Assembly (NCBI RefSeq): GCF_008973465.1
Contig: NZ_WBXN01000004.1
Span: 4,814,501 to 4,878,500 of the forward strand
Origin: Streptomyces sp. SS1-1
Lineage (GTDB): Bacteria > Actinomycetota > Actinomycetes > Streptomycetales > Streptomycetaceae
Direction: 5' to 3'
Length of the DNA: 64,000 nucleotides
Shown: piece after piece, positions 15,917-27,865 of the stretch
Layout of the letters: the number at the start of each line of letters is the position of its first letter
How positions within the stretch are numbered: position 1 is the first letter of the stretch
Program-made: the position numbers and the translations under genes
The notes under the pieces: generated by a model
The model's input: only the letters and a program-made list of their open reading frames with translations
Databases searched by the model: none
Told to the model about the DNA's origin: nothing

Positions 15917-18900
15917 TCAGGCCTCGAAGACCTCACGCACCAGCTGCTCCTGCTCGGCCTGGTGCCGCTTGGCGGAACCGACGGCCGGGGACGAGGAGTG
16001 CGGACGCGAGATCCGGCGCAGGCGCTCGCCGTGCGGGACGTCGGCGCCGACCGCGAGGTCCAGGTGGTCGATCAGGTTGAGCGCGATGAACGGCCACGCA
16101 CCCTGGTTCGCCGGCTCCTCCTGGGCCCACAGGTACTTCTCGGCGTTCGGGTACTTCTTGATCTCCGCCTGGAGCTCGGTACCCGGCAGCGGGTACAGGC
16201 GCTCGATGCGGATGATCGCCGTGTCCGTGACGCCGCGCTTCTTCCGCTCCGCCTCCAGGTCGTAGTAGACCTTGCCGGCGCAGAAGACGACCTTATTCAC
16301 GGCGGCCGGGTCGACCGACGCGTCACCGATGACCGGCTGGAACTGGCCGGAGGTGAACTCCTCCGCCTTCGCCGCCGCGGCCTTCAGACGCAGCATCGAC
16401 TTCGGCGTGAAGACGACCAGCGGCTTGTGGTGCGGGTTGTGCACCTGCCACCGCAGGAGGTGGAAGTAGTTCGACGGCGACGTCGGCATCGCGACCGTCA
16501 TGTTGTTCTGCGCGCACATCTGGAGGAAGCGCTCCGGGCGGGCCGAGGAGTGGTCCGGGCCCTGGCCCTCGTAGCCGTGCGGCAGGAGCAGGACGACGCC
16601 GGAGGTCTGGGCCCACTTCTGCTCGGCCGAGGAGATGAACTCGTCCACGACCGTCTGGGCGCCGTTGACGAAGTCGCCGAACTGCGCCTCCCACATCACG
16701 AGCGCCTCGGGGCGGGCCAGTGAGTAGCCGTACTCGAAGCCCATGGCCGCGTATTCGGACAGCAGCGAGTTGTAGACGTTCAGGCGCGCCTGGTCCTCGG
16801 AGAGGTACTGCAGCGGCGTGTACTCCTCGCCCGTCTCACGGTCGATGATCACCGCGTGACGCTGGCCGAAGGTGCCGCGCTGCGAGTCCTGGCCGGCGAG
16901 CCGGACCGGGACGCCCTCCAGCAGCAGGGAGCCGACCGCGAGGGTCTCGCCCATGCCCCAGTCGATCGTGCCGTCCTCGACCATCGACGCCCGGCGCTGC
17001 AGCTGCGGCAGCAGACGCGGGTGGACGGTGATGTGGTCGGGGATGTTGACCTGGGACTCGGCGATCCGCTTGACGACCTCCGCGGAGACCGCGGTGTTCA
17101 CGGCGACCGGGAACTCGGCCTGCGGGTCCGAGGGCGCGGCCGTCGACGGCTGCGAGGTGGCCTCGCGGACCTCCGTGAAGACCTTCTCCAGCTGCCCCTG
17201 GTAGTCCTGCAGTGCCTGCTCGGCCTCTTCCAGGGTGATGTCGCCGCGACCGATCAGGGACTCGGTGTAGAGCTTGCGCACCGAGCGCTTCTTGTCGATC
17301 AGGTCGTACATCAGCGGCTGGGTGAAGGCCGGGTTGTCCGACTCGTTGTGACCGCGGCGGCGGTAGCAGATGAGGTCGATCACGACGTCCTTGTTGAACG
17401 CCTGACGGAACTCGAAGGCGAGCCGCGCGACGCGGACGACGGCCTCGGGGTCGTCGCCGTTCACGTGGAAGATCGGGGCCTCGATCATGCGGGCCACGTC
17501 CGTCGCGTACATGGAGGAGCGCGAGGACTCGGGGGCCGCGGTGAAGCCGACCTGGTTGTTGATCACCACGTGCACGGTGCCGCCGGTGCGGTAGCCGCGC
17601 AGCTGCGACATGTTCAGGGTCTCGGCCACGACACCCTGGCCCGCGAAGGCCGCGTCGCCGTGCAGGGCGATCGGCAGGACGGTGAAGTCCGTGCCGCCCT
17701 TGTTGATGATGTCCTGCTTGGCGCGGGCGACGCCCTCCAGGACCGGGTCGACCGCCTCCAGGTGGGAGGGGTTGGCGGTGAGCGAGACCTTGATCTGCTC
17801 GCCGTCCAGGCCGGTGAAGGTGCCCTCGGCGCCCAGGTGGTACTTCACGTCGCCGGAGCCGTGCATCGACTTCGGGTCGAGGTTGCCCTCGAACTCACGG
17901 AAGATCTGCGCGTACGACTTGCCGACGATGTTGGCCAGGACGTTCAGCCGGCCGCGGTGGGCCATGCCGATGACGACCTCGTCCAGGCGGGACTCGGCCG
18001 CCGAGTCGATGACCGCGTCCAGCAGCGGGATGACGGACTCGCCGCCCTCCAGGGAGAAGCGCTTCTGGCCGACGTACTTGGTCTGCAGGAAGGTCTCGAA
18101 GGCCTCCGCCGCGTTCAGCCGGCGCAGGATGCGCAGCTGCTCCTCGCGCTCCGGCTTGGTGTGCGGGCGCTCGATGCGGTCCTGGATCCACTTGCGCTGC
18201 TTGGGGTCCTGGATGTGCATGAACTCGATGCCGGTGGTGCGGCAGTACGAGTCGCGGAGCACGCCGAGGATGTCGCGCAGCTTCATCAGGGACTTGCCGG
18301 AGAAGCCGCCGACGGCGAACTCGCGCTCCAGGTCCCACAGGGTGAGGCCGTGCTCGGTGATGTCCAGGTCGGGGTGCTTGCGCTGGCGGTACTCCAGCGG
18401 GTCGGTGTCGGCCATGACGTGGCCGCGGACCCGGTAGGAGTGGATCAGCTCGAAGACCCGGGCGGCCTTGGTGACGTCGTCGTCGTGGCTGGCGTCGATG
18501 TCCTTGAGCCAGCGGACCGGCTCGTAGGGGATGCGCAGGGCCTCGAAGATGTCGTCGTAGAAGCCGTTCTCGCCGAGCAGCAGGTTCGCGACCTGGCGCA
18601 GGAACTCGCCGGAGGCGGCGCCCTGGATGACCCGGTGGTCGTAGGTCGACGTGAGCGTCATGACCTTGGAGATGCCGAGCTTGTTCAGGGTGTCCTGGGA
18701 GGTGCCCTGGAACTCCGCCGGGTAGTCCATGGAGCCGACGCCCATGATCACCGACTGGCCGGGCATCAGACGCGGCACGGAGTGCACGGTGCCGAGGCCG
18801 CCGGGGTTGGTCAGGGAGACCGTGACACCGGTGAAGTCGTCCATCGTCAGCTTGTTGTCGCGGGCGCGACGGACGATGTCCTCGTAGGCCTGCCAGAACT

Positions 18901-19696
18901 CGAAGAAGTTCAGCGTCTCGGCCTTCTTGATCGCCGCGACGACGAGCTGGCGGTCGCCGTTGGGCTTGACCAGGTCGATGGCGAGACCGAGGTTGATGTG
19001 CTCCGGCTTGACCAGGGTGGGCTTGCCGTCCTTCTCCGCGAAGGAGTAGTTCATCGACGGCATGGCCTTGATGGCCTGCACCATCGCGTAGCCGATCAGG
19101 TGCGTGAAGGAGATCTTCCCGCCCCGGGCCCGCTTGAGGTGGTTGTTGATGACGATGCGGTTGTCGAACAGCAGCTTCACCGGGACCGCGCGGACCGAGG
19201 TGGCGGTCGGCAGCTCCAGCGAGGCGTTCATGTTCTTCGCGACGGCGGCGGAGGGGCCGCGCAGCGTGACGAACTCGGGGCCGTCCGCGGAGGCGGCGGC
19301 GGGCTCGGCCTTCTTCGGCTGGGCCGGCTTGGTGGCCGGAGCGGGCTTCGCCGCCGGAGCCGCCGGAGCGGCGGGCGCGGCAGGCGCGGCGGCCTTGGCC
19401 GGAGCCGGCTTCGAGGCCGGGGCGGGAGCCGGGACCGGCGCGGCGGCGGGAGCGGTGGTCTCCGCGGCCCCCGCGGCCGCGGTACCCGCCGCAGCCGGGG
19501 CGGCGGCAGCCCCCGGCTTGTAGTCGGCGAAGAAGTCCCACCAGGCGCGGTCTACCGAATTCGGGTCCTGGAGGTACTGCTGATAGATCTCGTCGACGAG
19601 CCACTCGTTGGCTCCGAACGCGGCAGCGGGGTTCTTGCCCGCTTGGTCCGCGTCGGTCGAGATGCTCGATGCGTTACTGGGGGACTGTGGCGACAC
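15917..19696 (-). CDS. kgd: Multifunctional 2-oxoglutarate decarboxylase/dehydrogenase E1 with E2 domain
   Basis: About 1259 residues, the actinobacterial fused form. Order: short N-terminal helix motif ANEWLVDEIYQQYLQDPNSV, an Ala/Pro-rich linker of ~80 residues, an acyltransferase (E2 succinyltransferase) catalytic domain with STYDHRVIQGAASGEFL near residue 365, then the thiamine-diphosphate E1 part with HGDAAFAGQGVVAETLNMSQ and NNQVGFTAAP. It feeds 2-oxoglutarate into the TCA cycle as part of the mixed pyruvate/oxoglutarate dehydrogenase complex. No lipoyl domain is present, as usual for this type. The GTG at 19696 gives the family N-terminus (SPQSPSN); a TTG at 19747 behind GGGGAGG is a serious alternative. 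Monocistronic. Confidence 0.95.
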   Translation of the reverse strand: MSPQSPSNASSISTDADQAGKNPAAAFGANEWLVDEIYQQYLQDPNSVDRAWWDFFADYKPGAAAAPAAAGTAAAGAAETTAPAAAPVPAPAPASKPAPAKAAAPAAPAAPAAPAAKPAPATKPAQPKKAEPAAASADGPEFVTLRGPSAAVAKNMNASLELPTATSVRAVPVKLLFDNRIVINNHLKRARGGKISFTHLIGYAMVQAIKAMPSMNYSFAEKDGKPTLVKPEHINLGLAIDLVKPNGDRQLVVAAIKKAETLNFFEFWQAYEDIVRRARDNKLTMDDFTGVTVSLTNPGGLGTVHSVPRLMPGQSVIMGVGSMDYPAEFQGTSQDTLNKLGISKVMTLTSTYDHRVIQGAASGEFLRQVANLLLGENGFYDDIFEALRIPYEPVRWLKDIDASHDDDVTKAARVFELIHSYRVRGHVMADTDPLEYRQRKHPDLDITEHGLTLWDLEREFAVGGFSGKSLMKLRDILGVLRDSYCRTTGIEFMHIQDPKQRKWIQDRIERPHTKPEREEQLRILRRLNAAEAFETFLQTKYVGQKRFSLEGGESVIPLLDAVIDSAAESRLDEVVIGMAHRGRLNVLANIVGKSYAQIFREFEGNLDPKSMHGSGDVKYHLGAEGTFTGLDGEQIKVSLTANPSHLEAVDPVLEGVARAKQDIINKGGTDFTVLPIALHGDAAFAGQGVVAETLNMSQLRGYRTGGTVHVVINNQVGFTAAPESSRSSMYATDVARMIEAPIFHVNGDDPEAVVRVARLAFEFRQAFNKDVVIDLICYRRRGHNESDNPAFTQPLMYDLIDKKRSVRKLYTESLIGRGDITLEEAEQALQDYQGQLEKVFTEVREATSQPSTAAPSDPQAEFPVAVNTAVSAEVVKRIAESQVNIPDHITVHPRLLPQLQRRASMVEDGTIDWGMGETLAVGSLLLEGVPVRLAGQDSQRGTFGQRHAVIIDRETGEEYTPLQYLSEDQARLNVYNSLLSEYAAMGFEYGYSLARPEALVMWEAQFGDFVNGAQTVVDEFISSAEQKWAQTSGVVLLLPHGYEGQGPDHSSARPERFLQMCAQNNMTVAMPTSPSNYFHLLRWQVHNPHHKPLVVFTPKSMLRLKAAAAKAEEFTSGQFQPVIGDASVDPAAVNKVVFCAGKVYYDLEAERKKRGVTDTAIIRIERLYPLPGTELQAEIKKYPNAEKYLWAQEEPANQGAWPFIALNLIDHLDLAVGADVPHGERLRRISRPHSSSPAVGSAKRHQAEQEQLVREVFEA

Positions 19697-19986
19697 GGCG
19701 AGAACCGCCCTCTTCCGCTTCACAAGGTGATGGACAGCGGGAATCAAGGCTACGCCTCCCCGAGCGGGAAGGTCAGGCCGGGCATGGTCATCGTCGTGTA
19801 AGTCACATCGCGAAGCGTGTTTCGGGCTCAGAATTGGCGGGAAACAAGCGTGGTTCCGCTTCAGCGGCCCGCAAATGGGATGGCGCGGCCGCGAGCTGAC
19901 GCTGCGACGGCGCAGGTCTGTACCTGATCACACGGCCTGTCAGGCACGACGCGTGTGGATCTTGGCGCTCCGCTTCGAACTTTACG

Positions 19987-21093
19987 TCAACTTTGTACGG
20001 ACGGCTGCCCTGGAAGTGTGACAAGAATCCGGCAACCCCGATCCGATTCCGCCACGCCGATCCGGCCGCCGTGCAGATCCACCGCCCAGCGCGCGATCGC
20101 GAGCCCCAGACCCGTGCCGCCGTCGCTGCCCGGCCCGTGCGGCCGGCTCACCGCGCCCCGGTTGAAGCGCTCGAAGACCCGGTGCCAGTCCGAGCGCGGG
20201 ATGCCCGGCCCCTCGTCCAGGACCTCCAGCTCCAGCGACTCCGGGTGCGGCCCGCGGCGCGCCTTGACCGTGACCCGGCCGTGCGGCGGGCTGTGCTTGA
20301 TCGCGTTGTCGATCAGGTTGGCGACGACCTGGTGGATGCGCTCGGGGTCGGCGTGCGCGGTCAGCTCCGGCGGCGACACGTCGAGGTGCAGATGCACGTC
20401 GGTACGGGTGTGGCTGCCGGAGCCCGAGGTCATGCCCGCGCGCGCGGAGGCGACCATGTTGGCCTCCTTCAGCACCCCGGACAGATACGGCCACACCTCG
20501 AAGCGGCGCATCCGCAGCGGGACGACGCCGTTGTCCAGGCGGGACAGGTCGAGCAGCGTCTCCACGAGCCGGCCCAGGCGCTCGGTCTGCTTCAGTGCCG
20601 TGCGCATCGTCTCCGGGTCCGCCTCGGCGATGCCGTCGACCACGTTCTCCAGGACCGCGCGCAGGCCCGCGATCGGGGTGCGCAACTCGTGCGAGACGTT
20701 CGCGACCAGCTCCTTGCGCTGCTGGTCCTGGGCCTCCAGCTCGTCGGCCATGAGGTTGATCGTCCCGGCCAGGTCGCCCAGCTCGTCACGGCGGCTCTCA
20801 CTGACCCGGCGCGTGTAGTCGCCCTGGGAGATCGACCGGGCCACCGTGTTCATCTCGTCCAGCGGATCGGTGAGCGAGTGCGCCACGAACTGCGTGATGA
20901 GCAGGGTGGCGATCATCGAGAAGACCGTGATGAAGCGCAGCTCCGTCTGGGTGCGCACCGCGATCATCGACAGTCCGGTGGTGATCAGGACCGCGATGAC
21001 GACGAGCGCGCCCAGCTTGGTCTTGATCGAGAACGGACGAACGCCGCCCCAGGGCTCCCCGGGGCCTCTCCGCGCGGCCGGACCGTCGCTCAT
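19987..21093 (-). CDS. Sensor histidine kinase
   Basis: 368 residues. Two membrane segments (about 26-48 and 53-71) are separated by only a few residues, so there is almost no external sensory domain. A HAMP region follows (DPLDEMNTVARSISQGDYTR), then the H box VANVSHELRTP with His135, the N box ANLIDNAIKHS, and the G boxes DEGPGIP and GTGLGLAIA. It is translationally coupled to the response regulator (ATGA overlap at 21090-21093). It presumably senses a membrane or cytoplasmic signal; target genes are unknown. Confidence 0.94.
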   Translation of the reverse strand: MSDGPAARRGPGEPWGGVRPFSIKTKLGALVVIAVLITTGLSMIAVRTQTELRFITVFSMIATLLITQFVAHSLTDPLDEMNTVARSISQGDYTRRVSESRRDELGDLAGTINLMADELEAQDQQRKELVANVSHELRTPIAGLRAVLENVVDGIAEADPETMRTALKQTERLGRLVETLLDLSRLDNGVVPLRMRRFEVWPYLSGVLKEANMVASARAGMTSGSGSHTRTDVHLHLDVSPPELTAHADPERIHQVVANLIDNAIKHSPPHGRVTVKARRGPHPESLELEVLDEGPGIPRSDWHRVFERFNRGAVSRPHGPGSDGGTGLGLAIARWAVDLHGGRIGVAESDRGCRILVTLPGQPSVQS

Positions 21094-21827
21094 GGCGTCG
21101 GCGTCTCCAGGGCGTAGCCCACGCCGTGCACCGTGCGGATGCGCTCGGCCCCGATCTTCCGCCGCAGCGCCTTGATGTGGCTGTCGACGGTCCGGGTGCC
21201 GGAGGCGTCCGCCCAGTCCCAGACCTCGGCGAGCAGCTGCTCGCGCGAGAGGACCGCGCGCGGGGTGTTCGCCAGGCACACCAGCAGATCGAACTCGGTC
21301 GGCGTGAGGTGCACGTCCTCGCTGCGCACCCGCACGCGCCGCTGCGCGTGGTCGATCTCCAGCTCGCCGAGGCGCAGGATGCCCGAGCGCGGCGTGGTGG
21401 CCGCGAGGGCGGCGCGCTCGACGCGGCGCAACAGCACGTGCACACGGGCCGCCAGCTCCCGCATGGAGAACGGCTTGGTCATGTAGTCGTCGGCGCCGAC
21501 ACCGAGCCCGACCAGCATGTCGGTCTCGTCGTCGCGCGCGGTCAGCATCATCACCGGCACCGGCCGCTGGGCCTGCACCCGGCGGCAGACCTCCAGACCG
21601 TCGAAGCCCGGCAGCATGATGTCGAGGATCAGCAGGTCGGGCTGCCAGGCCTCGGCCGTGTCGACGGCCGCCGGGCCGTCTCCCGCGGTCTGCACGAGGA
21701 ATCCCTCGGCGCGCAGACGGGCCGCGATGGCGTCCACGATGGTCGGATCGTCCTCGACCACCAGGACCCGGCGCTGTGCGCCGGGGGTCGCCGCCGTGCC
21801 GTTGTGGGAGGTGTGTGTCTGCTCCAT
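21090..21827 (-). CDS. OmpR/PhoB-type response regulator
   Basis: 245 residues. The receiver domain has the acidic pocket VVEDDP (Glu25-Asp27), phospho-acceptor Asp69 in LLILDIMLPGFDG, Thr in MMLTARDDE and Lys in YMTKPFS. The C-terminal winged helix reads LTPTEFDLLVCLANTPRAVL and TVDSHIKALRRKIG. The ATG at 21827 was preferred over a TTG 12 bases earlier. First gene of the two-component operon with the kinase overlapping its end. Confidence 0.95.
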   Translation of the reverse strand: MEQTHTSHNGTAATPGAQRRVLVVEDDPTIVDAIAARLRAEGFLVQTAGDGPAAVDTAEAWQPDLLILDIMLPGFDGLEVCRRVQAQRPVPVMMLTARDDETDMLVGLGVGADDYMTKPFSMRELAARVHVLLRRVERAALAATTPRSGILRLGELEIDHAQRRVRVRSEDVHLTPTEFDLLVCLANTPRAVLSREQLLAEVWDWADASGTRTVDSHIKALRRKIGAERIRTVHGVGYALETPTP

Positions 21828-21959
21828 CGCCCGCCCCAAAGTTGCTTTCCGGAATCCGTGGGGTGATCCCGCTTACTGGCTGTGCCTGCGCATGCTTGCG
21901 ATTGACGCTTGAATGATCCGCGTCAGGAAAGCAGAGTACGGGGAGTCACCGTGCCAGGG

Positions 21960-22637
21960 CTATCCAGGTCGGACGGCGAGGTGCACGACGTCCGGAACGC
22001 CCCGGGCAACGGGGATCTCTTCGGTACGCACCTGCTGGAATCCGGCATTGCGCAAGGTTTCTTCGAATTCCGGAGAGGGCTGCGCGGACCATACGGCCAG
22101 TACCCCGCCCGGTGTCAACGCCCTTGCGCACGCGGCCAGTCCGCCTGGCGAATACAGGCCTTCGTTGTCCTCGGTGACGGTCCAGCCGGGCCCGTTGTCG
22201 ATGTCGAGGCAGAGCGCGTCGTACGTGGCGGATGTCTCATACACATGAGTGACGAGGTCGGTCTCCAGGATCGACGTCCGCGGGTCCGCGAGCGCCGCCG
22301 CCGAGAGACCGGAGAGCGGCCCGCCGAGATGCCAGTCGATGATCGCGCGCTCGCGCTCCGCGACGGTGATCCTCCCTGGCCGGGGGTCGGCCGCCGCGTG
22401 TGCGAGCGAGAACCCGACGCCGAGCCCGCCGATCAGGATGTGCGGCCGTGAACGGTCGCCCAGCGCGTCCAGCGCGGCGTCGACCAGCAGCCGCTCCGAG
22501 CGGCCGTCGGACGTGTCCATCAGGAAGCAGCCGTTGGCGATGATCTGGAGCAGATCACCGTGCCGCCGCAGCACCACCTCCCCGTGGGGGCCTTCGCGAC
22601 GGTCCAGGACTACAGGGGTGTCGTACGAAGTGGGCAT
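21960..22637 (-). CDS. Spermidine-synthase-like methyltransferase-fold protein
   Basis: 225 residues. The N-terminal beta part (VVLDRREGPHGEVVLRRHGD) and the SAM-type Rossmann core with PHILIGGLGVGFSLAHAAAD and ITVAERERAIIDWH resemble the spermidine/spermine synthase superfamily. The Asp in DALCLDIDNGPGW corresponds to the acidic catalytic position region. Actinobacterial members often do not make polyamines and their substrates are unknown. It is transcribed away from lon; the gap of ~200 bp holds both promoters. It lies 133 bp upstream of the two-component operon in the same direction. Confidence 0.8.
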   Translation of the reverse strand: MPTSYDTPVVLDRREGPHGEVVLRRHGDLLQIIANGCFLMDTSDGRSERLLVDAALDALGDRSRPHILIGGLGVGFSLAHAAADPRPGRITVAERERAIIDWHLGGPLSGLSAAALADPRTSILETDLVTHVYETSATYDALCLDIDNGPGWTVTEDNEGLYSPGGLAACARALTPGGVLAVWSAQPSPEFEETLRNAGFQQVRTEEIPVARGVPDVVHLAVRPG

Positions 22638-22798
22638 CGGCCCATCCTGCCAGTCCGGCGGCGGCCGGGGGCTGCCGGAATAGCCGTGGCAGTTCTGCGG
22701 CTCCCTTGCACACCGGGCGGTTCCGGCACCCCGGGTTCCCGGCCGATCGCTGTCAGCGAACGCGTCGGCGGGCCGGGAACAATCAAGGGCCGTCAAGC

Positions 22799-22819
22799 AT
22801 TGAGTCGGCGTAACTCAAC
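22799..22819. promoter_or_regulatory. HAIR-type HspR operator upstream of lon
   Basis: TTGAGT (22800-22805), seven bases, ACTCAA (22813-22818). The known HAIR consensus bound by HspR is CTTGAGT-N7-ACTCAAG, so both half-sites fit with only outer-base differences. It lies 22 bases before the lon ATG, where binding blocks the promoter. HspR control of lon is established in Streptomyces. Confidence 0.9.
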
Positions 22820-22840
22820 TTGACTGCCTAAGGGGAGATC

Positions 22841-25255
<2,415 letters not shown>

Positions 25256-25277
25256 CGGACGCCGCCGGACAGGGTGG

Positions 25278-25307
25278 GGCCCGGGTCCCCGGAAGGGGGC
25301 CCGGGCC
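25278..25307. terminator. Terminator between lon and the lysozyme gene
   Basis: GGCCCGGGTCCCC pairs with GGGGGCCCGGGCC with one G-T pair and a short loop, 23 bases after the lon stop. It lies between convergent genes. Confidence 0.8.
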
Positions 25308-25325
25308 TTCGCCGTGCGGGGGAGG

Positions 25326-26165
25326 TCAGCCGTTGGCCAGGGCCACGACCCGGTCGAGCGCGCCGTTGAACCGGTCGTGGTCGCCCACGGTCGGGCCGGT
25401 CGACGTGTACTGCCACATCGTGTGGTAGCTCCAGCCGGCGGGCAGTTCGCCGACGGCCGTCGCGTACCGGGCGATCCACAGCGGGTTGGCCGTGGCGAAG
25501 GCGCTGGAGTTGCCGGTGCACTGCTTCCACCAGCTCGTCGCCGTGTAGATGACGGCGTCGCGGCCGGTGCGGGCCTTGTAGCGGTTCGCGAAGTCGCGGA
25601 TCCATGTGACCATCGCGCTCGCGGACTTGCCGTAGCAGGCGTCGCCGTACGGGTTCCACTCGATGTCGAGGACACCGGGCAGGGTGCGGCCGTCGCGGGA
25701 CCAGCCGCCGCCGTGGTCGACGAAGTAGTCCGCCTGGGTTGCTCCATTGGTGGTGTCCGGCGTCGCGAAGTGGTACGCGCCGCGGATCATGCCCACGTTG
25801 TATGAGCCGTTGTACTGCTGGGCGAAGTAGGGGTTGGTGTAGTACGTCCCCTCGGTGGCCTTGACGTAGGCCCACTTGACGCCGCTGGACCAGAGGGTGG
25901 ACCAGGCGACGTTGCCCTGGTGGCTGGAGACGTCCACGCCCTCCGTCTGGGCGGCCAGGGTGCCGGCGGGAGAGCCGTCGGTGCCGTCGTGGGCGGCGAC
26001 GCCGACGCCCATGTACGCGGAGCCGCGTGGCGGGGTGGCGTCGTCCCGCGCGGACGACGGCTGGGCGGCCAGGACGAGCAGGGCCAGGGCGAGGACGAGG
26101 GTGAGCAGGAGTCCGGTCGGATGGGGGCTGTGGGGGTGGCGCTGTTCGGGTCTGTGCACGGGCAT
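25326..26165 (-). CDS. Secreted GH25 lysozyme (muramidase)
   Basis: 279 residues. A long N-terminal region ends in a hydrophobic signal segment (LLLTLVLALALLVLAA) and export is expected, with cleavage near SSA. The GH25 domain begins GVDVSSHQGNVAWSTL (catalytic Asp79) and contains YVKATEG, GAYHFATP, and the catalytic Glu in GVLDIEWNPYG. The end MWQYTSTG is typical of the family, known from cellosyl of Streptomyces. It cleaves peptidoglycan between MurNAc and GlcNAc. GGAGGC before the ATG at 26165 supports that start over one 45 bases upstream. Confidence 0.95.
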   Translation of the reverse strand: MPVHRPEQRHPHSPHPTGLLLTLVLALALLVLAAQPSSARDDATPPRGSAYMGVGVAAHDGTDGSPAGTLAAQTEGVDVSSHQGNVAWSTLWSSGVKWAYVKATEGTYYTNPYFAQQYNGSYNVGMIRGAYHFATPDTTNGATQADYFVDHGGGWSRDGRTLPGVLDIEWNPYGDACYGKSASAMVTWIRDFANRYKARTGRDAVIYTATSWWKQCTGNSSAFATANPLWIARYATAVGELPAGWSYHTMWQYTSTGPTVGDHDRFNGALDRVVALANG

Positions 26166-26337
26166 AGCGTGCCTCCGAAGGCTCGGTGACGCATGGTGGG
26201 GAACGCGCACGGGTGTGGCGTGAGCATGTCAGTGTCATGCTCCGCCGTACGACGCTAGGCAGCGGACCGGGCTGGTGGAAGAGGGCCTGGCGGCTGCCGT
26301 TGGTCTAAGCCTGCGAAATACTGAAGGAGCTGCGGCG

Positions 26338-26883
26338 ATGACGCCGGTTGGCGGAAACTTTCAGGGCCGGGAAAACGAGGCAGGGGCTGACGTGCACGAA
26401 GACGGCAACGGCGACGCGACGGCGCCCGGACCCGGGGCTGCCCGCGGTGGTATGGACCAGCCCGAGTTCCTGGACCTGGAACGCGAGTTGACGGTTCTCT
26501 TCCGGCGGGCCCGCGCCAAGCAGGGCGAGATGGCCCGCGAGGTCCACCCGGACCTGGAGTCGGCGGCGTACGGACTGCTGGTCCGGCTGGACGAGTCCGG
26601 GCAACTGCGCGCCACCGAACTCGCCGCGTTCATCGGCGTCGGCAAGGCCACCATGTCGCGCCAGCTGCGCGCCCTGGAGGACCTGGGACTCGTCGCCCGC
26701 GAACCGGACCCGGCGGACGGCCGGGCCTGGCTGGTGCACCTCACCGAGGAGGGCCGCCGCCGCGTCGCCAAGGTCCGCGAGGCCCGCCGGGCACGCTACG
26801 TCGCCCAGCTCTCCCACTGGCAACGCGAGGAGGTGGCCGAACTGGCCCGCCTCCTGAACCAGCTGAACCGAGGCATGGACTAG
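26338..26883 (+). CDS. MarR-family transcriptional regulator
   Basis: 181 residues. After an unstructured ~50-residue N-terminus the MarR fold begins; the winged helix is at LRATELAAFIGVGKATMSRQ and ALEDLGLVAREPDPADGRAW, where the DxR motif of the wing tip is seen. AAGGAG lies before the ATG at 26338. The gene stands alone; the ligand and targets are unknown. Confidence 0.9.
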   Translation: MTPVGGNFQGRENEAGADVHEDGNGDATAPGPGAARGGMDQPEFLDLERELTVLFRRARAKQGEMAREVHPDLESAAYGLLVRLDESGQLRATELAAFIGVGKATMSRQLRALEDLGLVAREPDPADGRAWLVHLTEEGRRRVAKVREARRARYVAQLSHWQREEVAELARLLNQLNRGMD

Positions 26884-26940
26884 GGCGCGCCCTGCCCGTC
26901 CGGCCGGCATCACGGCTTGGTGGGGCCTCACGGTCCCGGC

Positions 26941-26995
26941 GGCGAAGGGGCGCGGGGAACTGCGCGAACAACCCCCGCGCACCGGAAGCCGCGCG
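26941..26995 (+). repeat. Copy of a common Streptomyces intergenic element
   Basis: The stretch GGGGCGCGGGGAACTGCGCG (26947-26966) followed by a C-rich complement and GCCGCGCG is recognisable as a degenerate copy of an element that recurs between many Streptomyces genes. It can fold, since GCGCGGGG pairs with CCCCCGCGC. It lies between the convergent MarR and PP2C genes; its function is not known to me. Confidence 0.6.
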
Positions 26996-27094
26996 ATCAC
27001 GGCAGGGCCCGAACGGCGCTCCCGCCCAGGCGGCCCCACACACCCCCGCACCCCTGGCAGCCCGCCCACCCGACAACCCCCGGCGGGTCCCGCC

Positions 27095-27865
27095 TCACAG
27101 CTCCACGTACACCACCGACGCATCGTCATGCCGCTTGCCGCGGCCCTCGTGTGCGCGTTCCAGCTCCCGGACCCGCTCCACCAGCGTCCCCGCGCCCTCC
27201 TCCCGGATCAGCGCCAGGCAGTCCGCCCAGTCGCCCTGCCCGAAGCGCTCCACCCAGCGGGCCGCGCCGTCCGACAGGGCGGCCAGGGTCCGTACCCCGC
27301 CGCGCGGCAGCGTTCCCGTCACCGCGCGCGCCGCCACCGCCGGGTCCGCGGCCGCCGTGAAGAAGCCGCCCTCCCTGTTGCGCAGATGCGCGTCGATGTG
27401 GGCGTCCGTCGCCAGTGCCGAACGCGGCAGCCGGGCCAGCCGGTCGTCCAGACGGGCCGTCACCGTGCCGTCGGGCGACTCCACGAGGAGCACCGAGTCG
27501 GACAGCACGAGGTACTCCACCGCCCCGGTGGACCACCGCGCGAGGACGACGGTTGCCTGCGGCGTGCGCGGGTGAGAAAGGTCACAGGTCCCCGCGTGGG
27601 CCTCGGCCGTACGGGCGATGGCACGGCCCAGCACGTCCGCGAGCGGAACATCGGGGAGGGAAACGGTCAGTTCGGTCAGCGCCCCGCCCAGGCGTGCGGT
27701 GAACCAGTGGACGGAGTGCCGGCACCCCGTCGCGTCCCTCGGCGGCGTCACCCCGTCCAGGACGACGAGGGCCCCGCCCCGCCCCGAAGCGGGCAGGGCG
27801 ACACTCGCGAAGTCCTCGTTGGCGCGGTCCGGATCGCCCGACTCCGAAACTAGCTCGGTACGCAT
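27095..27865 (-). CDS. PP2C-like serine/threonine phosphatase domain protein
   Basis: 256 residues. Metal-binding and fold motifs of the PPM group are seen: NEDF near the start, LVVLDGVTPP (Asp), VRTLAALSDGAARW, and RHDDASVVYVEL at the end. Some canonical Gly residues of DGxGG are replaced (DGVTP), so activity is likely but not sure. It presumably removes phosphate from Ser/Thr proteins or acts as a partner-switch component. Start at ATG 27865, where the family start MRTELVSESG is found. It is divergent from the conservon. Confidence 0.85.
   Translation of the reverse strand: MRTELVSESGDPDRANEDFASVALPASGRGGALVVLDGVTPPRDATGCRHSVHWFTARLGGALTELTVSLPDVPLADVLGRAIARTAEAHAGTCDLSHPRTPQATVVLARWSTGAVEYLVLSDSVLLVESPDGTVTARLDDRLARLPRSALATDAHIDAHLRNREGGFFTAAADPAVAARAVTGTLPRGGVRTLAALSDGAARWVERFGQGDWADCLALIREEGAGTLVERVRELERAHEGRGKRHDDASVVYVEL

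Noticed and set aside
16856..19801. A 981-codon open frame on the plus strand opposite kgd
   Set aside because: It is the mirror of kgd: composition is dominated by Arg/Gly/Val/Asp/Leu without domains, as expected from a GC-rich gene read on the other strand.
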